A DNA stretch of 21,410 bases from an uncultured Prevotella sp. GTDB lineage: Bacteria; Bacteroidota; Bacteroidia; Bacteroidales; Bacteroidaceae. Every line of letters begins with the position of its first letter. The stretch's first letter is position 1. The stretch is from assembly GCA_900552675.1 (NCBI GenBank), contig USAI01000036.1, forward strand, positions 1 through 21,410, written 5' to 3'. Under the pieces are notes generated by a model, which was given only the letters and a program-made list of their open reading frames with translations, ran no database searches and was not told the DNA's origin. This document shows, in pieces, positions 8,333 through 14,602 of the stretch. The translations under genes were made by a program, and so were the position numbers.

Positions 8333-9445
8333 ATGTCTAAAAAGAATATATTCAAGGGGTATGATAAATTTTCAAAGTTTGTTAATATCATATACAAAAG
8401 ACTCATTAGTGGCGAATGGGTTACGTACAAAGATGTATTACTCGATTTTTTGTCTCCGAAGGAAAAAGAGCTATTAGAAGAAGGTATGATTGCACAAAGC
8501 AAATGTACTGGCTACGGTGAATTGAAGAAGGCCTTTCCTGAGGTAATTGAAGAGATAAGAAAAGCCGTTGGTAATAATGAATGTATTGAAGAGCAAGGCA
8601 ATAATAAAAACAAACAATTTAGATATGTGGGGCAGGACAAAGACCCTCTTGTTGAACTGTATAGTGCAGTAGCTATTGATGACCTAAAAAGATATTGGGA
8701 GTTTTGCCAAGACTCAGCAGGCTTTTTCCCAACAGCTTGGCTCGACTACTTCTTTAACAGCACAAAAGACTTATGGGAAATAAATCAGAAGAAAAAGCAA
8801 GGTGACGAACTTTTAACATCGAGCATAGATAGAAATGTTGTTAATATTGAGATGTTACCCTCACTATATGAAGCCATTAAGAATAAATGGGTGTTGGCTA
8901 TCAACTACAAACCCTTTGCTGAAGATACCATGCAATTAATATTTCACCCTCAACATATACGTGAATATAATGGACGTTGGCATTTATTTGGTTTGGCAGA
9001 GGGAAAGAAACCAGAATGGTGTTTTGATATAGCTGTTGACAGAATACAAGGAGAACCTGTTAAGAAACCCAACATTAAATATCAATCAGCCCCTAAAAAA
9101 TATTATAAGAATTTTTTTAAGGATAAAGTTGGAGTAAGTCAAATGGGAACTGGCAATGCTGTTGATGTGCGTATACGTGCTCATAACAAAAATATATTTA
9201 ACTTGATAAACACCAAACCTCTACATAACAGTAGAAAAGTTGCTATACAGTATGGAGAACACGAGGATGGCAAATACGGTGACTTTTTCTTTCATGTCGA
9301 AATTAACAACGAGTTTATCGGTTCGGTTCTACAAATGGGAGCAGGCTTAGAGGTTATAGAGCCATTAGAGGTAAGACAACTATTCGAACAAAGAATAAAA
9401 AATATGTACCAACGTTATAATACTTCCAACGACGAAAAACAATAA
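8333..9445 (+). CDS. WYL-domain regulatory protein
   Basis: 370-aa protein with a WYL domain (about residues 175-240: VLAINYKPF, then LIFHPQHIREYNGRWHLFG, then FDIAVDRIQ) and a C-terminal extension (about 275-360) like the WCX region of such proteins. The first about 100 residues are charged and helical and may form a DNA-binding unit, but no clear helix-turn-helix was identified. WYL domains bind nucleic acid or nucleotide ligands. They occur as transcription regulators in defence islands, and in type VI-D loci a WYL protein stimulates Cas13d. Position directly upstream of cas13b, same strand, suggests a regulator or partner of the Cas13b system. It is separated from cas13b by a terminator-like hairpin and a new promoter, so it is not simply co-transcribed. 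Its function here is an inference. Confidence 0.82.
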   Translation: MSKKNIFKGYDKFSKFVNIIYKRLISGEWVTYKDVLLDFLSPKEKELLEEGMIAQSKCTGYGELKKAFPEVIEEIRKAVGNNECIEEQGNNKNKQFRYVGQDKDPLVELYSAVAIDDLKRYWEFCQDSAGFFPTAWLDYFFNSTKDLWEINQKKKQGDELLTSSIDRNVVNIEMLPSLYEAIKNKWVLAINYKPFAEDTMQLIFHPQHIREYNGRWHLFGLAEGKKPEWCFDIAVDRIQGEPVKKPNIKYQSAPKKYYKNFFKDKVGVSQMGTGNAVDVRIRAHNKNIFNLINTKPLHNSRKVAIQYGEHEDGKYGDFFFHVEINNEFIGSVLQMGAGLEVIEPLEVRQLFEQRIKNMYQRYNTSNDEKQ

Positions 9446-9457
9446 AATGCACACACA

Positions 9458-9488
9458 GCAATGGTTCCTAAATGTTGGGAACCATTGC
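9458..9488 (+). terminator. Hairpin terminator after the WYL gene (cassette copy 1)
   Basis: GCAATGGTTCC pairs perfectly with GGAACCATTGC, extended inward by TAA/TTG (one G-T wobble), giving a 14-bp stem and 3-nt loop ATG. A T-rich but interrupted tract follows. It lies 12 nt after the WYL stop codon. An almost identical hairpin stands at 13468-13498. An operator or processing role is an alternative reading. Confidence 0.6.
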
Positions 9489-9502
9489 TTTGTGTTATTC
9501 TC

Positions 9503-9533
9503 TTGTTTCTGTCTTTTTGTTTTCATATCTTTG
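9503..9533 (+). promoter_or_regulatory. Promoter of cas13b (cassette copy 1)
   Basis: TTG at 9503-9505, 20-nt spacer, TATCTTTG at 9526-9533 followed by CATTGTCAA. Transcription would start near 9540, leaving a 5' leader of about 147 nt. The same TTG-20-TATCTTTG arrangement recurs at 13513-13543. Confidence 0.6.
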
Positions 9534-9612
9534 CATTGTCAACATCGGAACAACCGACCACGACATTAACATGTATAACAAAAATAGTAAAACGCAAAAA
9601 ACATAAAGAAAA

Positions 9613-9661
9613 GCAATCATTGCATTTGTTTTCTTCGTATTTTTGTAACTACAAAAACGAA
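9613..9661 (+). promoter_or_regulatory. Palindrome, second -7 box and small hairpin in the cas13b leader
   Basis: The leader contains the odd-centred palindrome GCAATCATTGC (9613-9623), a second TAnnTTTG match TATTTTTG (9638-9645), and a stem TTTTTGT/ACAAAAA with 4-nt loop, extended by TTCG/CGAA-like outer pairs across a 2-nt bulge (9634-9661). The palindrome could be an operator and the box a start-proximal promoter. No well-spaced -33 element supports the latter. A short reading frame across 9461-9664 is not considered real. Confidence 0.3.
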
Positions 9662-9686
9662 TAATAAAAATCTAAAGCCATTGATT

Positions 9687-12600
9687 ATGAATATTCCTAC
9701 AATTATTGAACAGAAGAAACAGTTTTTCGGCACCTACTCAGTAATGGCACTGCTGAACGTACAAACAGTTCTTGACCATATTCAAAAACTCGCTGATATA
9801 GAAGATATACCTTGTTACGACGAAAACGGTAAAGAAAAGGACAAAAGAGAAAATTTATGGGAGCACTCTGTGATGTTATACATCAACTATAAGAACAATA
9901 GTATACAAAAAGCGCCCGAGAAGACAGCCCTCATCATTGATAAGCTCATGGCCTATTTTCCTTTTTTGAAAATCATGGCCGAAAATCAACGTACACATAA
10001 AAACAAAAAATATCAGCAAAACCGTCTTGAAGTAAACAGTGACGATGTTTTCGATGTGCTTAACTGCCTATTCAGAGTGGTTAAAAAATACAGAGACACC
10101 ACTACGCATTATATGTTACATGATGAATGTTGGGATGATAACAGTAAGTTCCTAAGGTGTAGTGAGCAGATACTTGCCACTATGTTAAACAAGTATTATG
10201 ACGTAGCCCTACGCAATATGAAAGAAAGATATGGTTATACGACAGAAGAACTGGCATTTATCCAAAACCACAGATATAAAATTGAGTGGGAACCTGATAG
10301 TAGAAAAAGGCCACAATCTAATACTCGTTTCTTCTTCAGCCTTGTTGATAACAATGGTGATGCCAACCCTGATACGCTTCACCTGTCGGGTGTTGGCGTA
10401 GCTGTGCTCATTTGCTTGCTGCTTGATAAGCAGTATATCAATTTGTTCGCTCAGCAACTCCCTGCTATACAAAAATTCGAACCACAGTCGGCAGCACGTA
10501 AGATGCTTGTGCGCTCAATGGGTATCCATAGCATTGTCTTACCCAAAGACCGCATACACTCGCAAAAAGACAATATGTCGATAGCTATGGATATGATTAA
10601 CGAGATGAAACGCTGCCCGAAAGAATTGTTTGATACGCTGTCGCCAAGCGATCAATCACGTTTCAGAGTAACATCTTCTGACCATAACGAGGTGCTCTTC
10701 TTACGTCATAATGACCGCTTTGCACAGTTGGCATTACAGTATATTGATTATTGTAAGTGGTTCAACGGTATACGTTTTCATGTAAATATGGGTAAGTTAC
10801 GCTATTTGTTTAATGCTGAAAAGAACTGTATAGATGGCATTAACCGTGTGCGTGTTATTGAACATGCGCTTAATGGTTTTGGGCGCATTGACGAGATGGA
10901 AGACTTGCGTAAGAGTGAAGTCGGCACCTTCGCCAATACGGGTGTTGCGATACGCGACTTTGAAAACGTAAAACGCGACGATGCCGACCCCAACAACTAT
11001 CCCTACATTGTAGATACTTACACCCACTACATCTTAGAGAACAACAAAATAGAGATGTTGCTTACTGATACCAACTCGCTGCCTACAATAACTGAAAAAG
11101 GCGGCAAATGGTATGTGGGCAAGAAGGCGCCTACCTGTAGAATGAGCATATTTGAGCTTCCTGCAATGATGTTTCATGCTATCTTGCTGGGTAACCAAGC
11201 TACCGAAAAACGCATTAAAACAGTATGCGCCAATTATAGTCGACTGTTTGAAGCATTAAAACAAGGTGCCGTGAATAAAGATAACATTGCCAGCTTCGGC
11301 ATTGCAGAGGAAGACATTCCGCAAAAAGTGCTTGATATTGTAAATGGTTGCGCTCAGGGTAAAGATGTGAATATCTTTATCAAGAAAAACATTGACGAAA
11401 TGTTGCACGACACTGAAAGACGCTTGGAACGTTTACGTGAAGACCGCGAAGCGGTAAACGCTAACGACAATCGTATGGGTAAACGTGGCTTCAGACAGAT
11501 ACAACGAGGCAAGCTTGCAAGTTTCCTTGCCGAAGATATCGTGAAATTACAGCCTACACTCTGCAATGGAACAGACAAACTCACGGGGCTAAACTATCGG
11601 GTTTTACAGGCATCATTGGCTGTATACGATAGTGGCGGAATGAATGAAGCACGCCAGCAGTTTAAAGCGTTGTTTGTCAAGGCACATCTGCTGGGTACCG
11701 ACCCTCACACATGTCATCCCTTCTTGCATAAGGTGTTTGCTCGCTCTATTCCTGACAATACCATCGACTTTTACGAAAGATATCTCGCCGAACGAGAAAG
11801 TTATCTTTCGACCATACAAAAGAAGGTGGCAATGGGTAAAGCTGTTAACGTGCCGTTTATAAATAGGGCACAAAGTAAGTGGAGTGCTCCTACCCAAGAA
11901 GCACTTGGCAACGCCTATACTGATGATATGGCGATAGAACTACCGCGACAGATGTTTGACGATGAGATAAAGGCTCATCTGAAAACTCTTCCTGAAATGG
12001 CAGACATTGACTTTGACAATGCAAACATCACCTTCTTAATTGGCGAATACCAAAAACGGGTGTTACACGACAATGTGCAGCATTTCTATTCATGGCAGCG
12101 CAATTACAGATATATTGACATGCTGAAATGTGAGACAGATAGAAAAAATTGTCTATGTAGCACATACACTTCTGTTGAAGAACGAGAAGCACTATGGGGT
12201 AGACGCAAGGAATGTATAGAAAAATATCGCCAGTGGTTTACGAGGAAGACTTCTAACGACAGAGGGCGTTCTTTGATATCAGCAGTTGATATTGAAGAAA
12301 TTCTTGACAAGCGTTTAAGCAATGCTCGTAACGAATATCAGAAATGTGAGAAAACTATACGTCGCTTTAAGGTGCAAGACACGTTGCTCTTTATCTTGGC
12401 GAAGAAGGCGCTCACAAACTTTGCCGACTATAACGGTGAACGATTCTGTCTTAATGACATTACACCTGAGGGTGATAAAGGCATCTTGTCGCAACTGATG
12501 CCTATGATATTTAGGTTTGAAAAGAAGGGTAAGGTGTACACCATAAAGTCGGAAAGCATGAAGCCCAAAAACTATGGCGACTTCTTTGTCATTGCCAACG

Positions 12601-12971
12601 ATAACCGAATTTGCAACCTCTTAGACTTGATTGAGGACAACATCGTTTCAAAAGAAGATATTGATAAGGAGTTGCAGAAATATGACCAATGTAGACCTGA
12701 AATGGCGAAACTTGTCTTAGATTTGGAAAAATGGACGTATTCAAAATCTCCTGGTCTAATGTACAAAGAAAAGGTTCAATTCAAAGACGTTCTTGACGAA
12801 TTGTGTAAACACACCAATCTAACAGAACGGCAAAAATTTGTGCTGGGTAAGGTGAGAAATGCGTTTGAGCATAACGACTATCCAGAAAAGGGTATATTAG
12901 AGATCACTACGTTACCACAAATAGCAGCAAGGATGAAAGACCTCTTTGACGAATATGCCGAAGTGGAATAA
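9687..12971 (+). CDS. cas13b: CRISPR-associated RNA-guided RNase Cas13b
   Basis: Single-protein type VI-B effector that binds a crRNA, recognises complementary RNA and then cleaves RNA through two HEPN sites; it also processes its own crRNA. The two HEPN motifs sit at the ends, as is diagnostic for Cas13b: RDTTTH (Arg136-His141) and RNAFEH (Arg1057-His1062). The N-terminal FGTYSVMALLNVQTVLDH, the segment RFHVNMGKLRY and RDFENVKRDDADP resemble, from memory, the Prevotella sp. P5-125 enzyme. Length 1094 aa is normal. I start it at ATG 9687, not the in-frame TTG two codons earlier, because family members begin M-N-I-P. The coding region appears intact. The array follows 181 nt downstream. The gene is more A+T-rich than the flanking genes, in keeping with acquisition by transfer. 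Confidence 0.97.
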   Translation: MNIPTIIEQKKQFFGTYSVMALLNVQTVLDHIQKLADIEDIPCYDENGKEKDKRENLWEHSVMLYINYKNNSIQKAPEKTALIIDKLMAYFPFLKIMAENQRTHKNKKYQQNRLEVNSDDVFDVLNCLFRVVKKYRDTTTHYMLHDECWDDNSKFLRCSEQILATMLNKYYDVALRNMKERYGYTTEELAFIQNHRYKIEWEPDSRKRPQSNTRFFFSLVDNNGDANPDTLHLSGVGVAVLICLLLDKQYINLFAQQLPAIQKFEPQSAARKMLVRSMGIHSIVLPKDRIHSQKDNMSIAMDMINEMKRCPKELFDTLSPSDQSRFRVTSSDHNEVLFLRHNDRFAQLALQYIDYCKWFNGIRFHVNMGKLRYLFNAEKNCIDGINRVRVIEHALNGFGRIDEMEDLRKSEVGTFANTGVAIRDFENVKRDDADPNNYPYIVDTYTHYILENNKIEMLLTDTNSLPTITEKGGKWYVGKKAPTCRMSIFELPAMMFHAILLGNQATEKRIKTVCANYSRLFEALKQGAVNKDNIASFGIAEEDIPQKVLDIVNGCAQGKDVNIFIKKNIDEMLHDTERRLERLREDREAVNANDNRMGKRGFRQIQRGKLASFLAEDIVKLQPTLCNGTDKLTGLNYRVLQASLAVYDSGGMNEARQQFKALFVKAHLLGTDPHTCHPFLHKVFARSIPDNTIDFYERYLAERESYLSTIQKKVAMGKAVNVPFINRAQSKWSAPTQEALGNAYTDDMAIELPRQMFDDEIKAHLKTLPEMADIDFDNANITFLIGEYQKRVLHDNVQHFYSWQRNYRYIDMLKCETDRKNCLCSTYTSVEEREALWGRRKECIEKYRQWFTRKTSNDRGRSLISAVDIEEILDKRLSNARNEYQKCEKTIRRFKVQDTLLFILAKKALTNFADYNGERFCLNDITPEGDKGILSQLMPMIFRFEKKGKVYTIKSESMKPKNYGDFFVIANDNRICNLLDLIEDNIVSKEDIDKELQKYDQCRPEMAKLVLDLEKWTYSKSPGLMYKEKVQFKDVLDELCKHTNLTERQKFVLGKVRNAFEHNDYPEKGILEITTLPQIAARMKDLFDEYAEVE

Positions 12972-12976
12972 CTCAC

Positions 12977-13018
12977 GTCGCCAGTGTTTATGCACATGAA
13001 CATATAAACACTGGCGAC
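12977..13018 (+). other. Long perfect stem-loop between cas13b and the CRISPR leader
   Basis: GTCGCCAGTGTTTAT (12977-12991) pairs perfectly with ATAAACACTGGCGAC (13004-13018) around a 12-nt loop, starting 5 nt after the cas13b stop. It is followed by A residues, not a T-tract, so it is not a classical intrinsic terminator on this strand. It may end or protect the cas13b message, or separate it from the array transcript. Confidence 0.6.
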
Positions 13019-13057
13019 AAAAAATAGTAAAGTTATGCGCATCTAATATTTTTTTGT

Positions 13058-13065
13058 TATATTTG
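13058..13065 (+). promoter_or_regulatory. Leader promoter of the CRISPR array
   Basis: TATATTTG followed by CAACC is the only TAnnTTTG box in the 181-nt leader. Transcription would start near 13072, about 80 nt before the first repeat. The leader is very A+T-rich. No clear -33 TTG at the right distance. Contains no gene. Confidence 0.45.
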
Positions 13066-13152
13066 CAACCATTTATCAATGATAATTTTATATATATTTA
13101 TGAAGATTGATTTAATTAAAGTCATTGAAAAAGAAAATGTTATAACGCATAA

Positions 13153-13452
13153 GTTGTCGAAAGCCTTATTTTGAAGGGCTATTACAACTGCATTTACAAC
13201 GTTCATAGTTGACAACTGGTTGTCGAAAGCCTTATTTTGAAGGGCTATTACAACAACTCGTCACCAACTTGAATTCCACCACCAGTTATCGAAAGCCTTA
13301 TTTTGAAGGGCTATTACAACCATTTTGGCTATCTGCAATTTCGGCAACGCGTTGTCGAAAGCCTTATTTTGAAAGGCTATTACACCAAATAAGGTTTTTA
13401 TAGGAAATATGGTTTAGTTGTTGAATACCCTATTTGAAGAACTATTATAGCC
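13153..13452 (+). CRISPR. Type VI-B CRISPR array: four repeats plus a degenerate fifth
   Basis: The 36-nt repeat begins GTTGTCGAAAGCC and ends GGGCTATTACAAC, closely matching Cas13b direct repeats including the paired GTTGT/ACAAC ends. Repeats: 13153-13188, 13219-13254, 13285-13320 (G to A at position 4), 13351-13386 (G to A at 24, A to C at 35), and degenerate 13417-13452. Spacers are all exactly 30 nt: 13189-13218, 13255-13284, 13321-13350 and 13387-13416. Repeats are perfect near cas13b and decay away from it, which places the leader on the cas13b side. In VI-B the crRNA is spacer then repeat, so with + strand transcription spacer 1 is paired with the only canonical 3' repeat (13219). Spacer targets are unknown. 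The 64-codon reading frame through the array is just translated repeats. Confidence 0.97.
13417..13452 (+). repeat. Degenerate terminal CRISPR repeat
   Basis: Begins GTTGTTGAATACCC and ends CTATTATAGCC, aligning to the array repeat with about nine substitutions and a one-base gap. It begins exactly 30 nt after repeat 4, so phase is kept. The mutations break the GTTGT/ACAAC end pairing and much of the inner AGCC/GGCT stem, so the crRNA of spacer 4 is probably not made. Confidence 0.75.
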
Positions 13453-13467
13453 CCATTTTTACTAATA

Positions 13468-13498
13468 TGAATGGTTCCTAAACGTTGGGAACCATTCA
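13468..13498 (+). terminator. Hairpin terminator after the CRISPR array (cassette copy 2)
   Basis: TGAATGGTTCC pairs perfectly with GGAACCATTCA, extended by TAA/TTG, loop ACG, then a T-rich stretch. It is the same hairpin as at 9458-9488. The outermost pairs differ between copies (GC.../...GC versus TG.../...CA) yet remain complementary, which supports function as a folded RNA. Confidence 0.6.
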
Positions 13499-13512
13499 TT
13501 CACTTTATTTCA

Positions 13513-13543
13513 TTGTTTTCCATTGATTTATCCTCTATCTTTG
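13513..13543 (+). promoter_or_regulatory. Promoter of the paralog-pair and helicase operon (cassette copy 2)
   Basis: TTG at 13513-13515, 20-nt spacer, TATCTTTG at 13536-13543. Transcription would begin near 13550. This argues against the upstream in-frame start at 13523 for the following gene and favours ATG 13625. Confidence 0.6.
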
Positions 13544-13624
13544 CATTGTCAATCAACGAAATCACCCCGTTGTTTGGCGCTGCAAAGAAATGGGTGGAAG
13601 GTAAAACAAAAAACAAAGAAAGAG

Positions 13625-14071
13625 ATGAACAGCAGAGCACTCACAAAGGTAACAGCCTCAGCCCTCCCCGCTTTATCAGGAAGTCAACTGACGTATAATG
13701 CAGAGAAGAATATATATCTTACTCTCGGCCACACATCAAACGCTGGTAATACCTATTTTAAAGCGATACGCTTTTCAAACCGGCTTGCCGTGTTCTACGA
13801 CATTGGCGTAGGCTATGCCCATACCTTCCTCAATGGCATCACACTGTTCTGCTGGGATGGCAAGAAGGCGAAGATTATCGCTAAGAAAGATTGGGGAGGT
13901 TACAATTGGCATTGCTTCAGCGAAAGATTTGCCAAAGAGCAAAGCATCCTCATGCTTACCGACTACATTCAAAGCACTGCCAAAGCCTTGGGCGAGCATG
14001 TAAACGAGCAAGAGATTCTTGCCTATTCACGCCAAATGATTGAAGAAACAAACCAAAAACAACTTGCATAA
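13625..14071 (+). CDS. Unknown protein A of a paralogous pair next to the Cas13b array
   Basis: 148-aa protein of a family I do not recognise. It has no signal peptide, no membrane segment and no HEPN RX4H motif. Residues 24-52 (ending SNAGNTYFKAIRFSN) match residues 30-59 of the next protein (ESNAGNRYYRGIRFCN), and later segments also align: GITLFCWD with GIELYAFN, and LTDYIQS with LQDYFIG. The two are therefore diverged duplicates. The N-terminal half is predicted mostly beta (alternating hydrophobic and aromatic residues), the C-terminal third helical. I chose ATG 13625 because the likely transcription start is near 13550 and an A-rich, AGAGATG context precedes it. It is the first gene of a tight three-gene unit with B and the helicase, suggesting a joint role. 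It is not Csx27- or Csx28-like. Confidence 0.75.
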   Translation: MNSRALTKVTASALPALSGSQLTYNAEKNIYLTLGHTSNAGNTYFKAIRFSNRLAVFYDIGVGYAHTFLNGITLFCWDGKKAKIIAKKDWGGYNWHCFSERFAKEQSILMLTDYIQSTAKALGEHVNEQEILAYSRQMIEETNQKQLA

Positions 14072-14093
14072 ACAACATAAAAGACATAACAAT

Positions 14094-14600
14094 ATGGCAT
14101 CACTAAACAAAGCTATCAACAAAGAATTGTTCGACAACATTCTGCCAGAGTACGGTTCACCACGCGTTAAGACTCCCGTGTGGGATGAAGGTCAAAAGAT
14201 GTTCATCTGTGAAGAATACGAAAGCAATGCTGGCAACAGATACTATCGTGGTATCAGGTTTTGTAACAACATTGTCGTTGTTGAAAAGGTAGGGCTGTTT
14301 CATAACTGGACTTACATTGACGGCATTGAACTGTATGCCTTCAACAATACGCGACTTGAACTGATACAAAAGCACGACTACCAAAATGTGTTTCACAATG
14401 CCGATTTCATCAAGAAAGAGACACAAAATATGCTACAAGACTATTTCATCGGAGTGTTAAAGGCACAAAAGCAGCCTTTAGACCTTGAATACGTAAAAAG
14501 CAAATCAATCGACTTGGTGAACCAATGCTACAAGAGTTTTCTTGACTATGATTACAACACACGTCTCACCCAAATTGTTAACACAATAGAGCAGAAATAG
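14094..14600 (+). CDS. Unknown protein B of a paralogous pair next to the Cas13b array
   Basis: 168-aa protein, unrecognised family, homologous to protein A 22 nt upstream. The shared core is SNAG-[NR]-x-Y-[FY]-[KR]-x-IRF-x-N (here residues 44-59), followed by a conserved GI-x-L turn (77-80) and an amphipathic C-terminal helical region (about 102-168). Compared with A it has an N-terminal extension (1-29) and a longer C-terminus. It is rich in aromatic and acidic residues and has no catalytic signature I can name. I start it at ATG 14094, inside the longer open frame, since an upstream start would overlap protein A. The helicase start codon is only 2 nt past its stop, so B and the helicase are probably translationally coupled and may interact. 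Confidence 0.75.
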   Translation: MASLNKAINKELFDNILPEYGSPRVKTPVWDEGQKMFICEEYESNAGNRYYRGIRFCNNIVVVEKVGLFHNWTYIDGIELYAFNNTRLELIQKHDYQNVFHNADFIKKETQNMLQDYFIGVLKAQKQPLDLEYVKSKSIDLVNQCYKSFLDYDYNTRLTQIVNTIEQK

Positions 14601-14602
14601 AA

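Larger units (their letters stand above)
13468..13552 (+). repeat. Duplicated hairpin-promoter cassette (second copy)
   Basis: Copy 1 is 9458-9542, copy 2 is 13468-13552, offset exactly 4010 nt throughout. The hairpin core and the final 17 nt, TATCTTTGCATTGTCAA, are identical or nearly so. The about 37 nt between them are diverged in sequence but kept in length, with TTG at the same place. The direct repeat brackets cas13b plus array. Confidence 0.75.

Noticed and set aside
9461..9664. 67-codon open frame between the WYL gene and cas13b
   Set aside because: It begins inside the terminator hairpin, spans the promoter and leader, and its product has no family-like features.
13209..13403. 64-codon open frame across the CRISPR array with repeated CRKPYFEGLLQ peptides
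   Set aside because: The repeating peptide is only the translation of the CRISPR repeat in one frame; 36+30 nt units keep the frame open by arithmetic.
13523..13624. N-terminal extension of protein A from the upstream ATG at 13523
   Set aside because: The extension overlaps the promoter box (13536-13543), would begin before the likely transcript start, and does not align with protein B.
13471..13698. 75-codon open frame after the array
   Set aside because: It starts in the second hairpin and runs in a different frame across the promoter and into protein A; the similar start to the 9461 frame reflects the duplicated cassette, not a protein.
13625..14600. Proteins A and B as Csx27 or Csx28
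   Set aside because: Neither shows membrane segments or an RX4-6H HEPN motif expected of those VI-B accessories.
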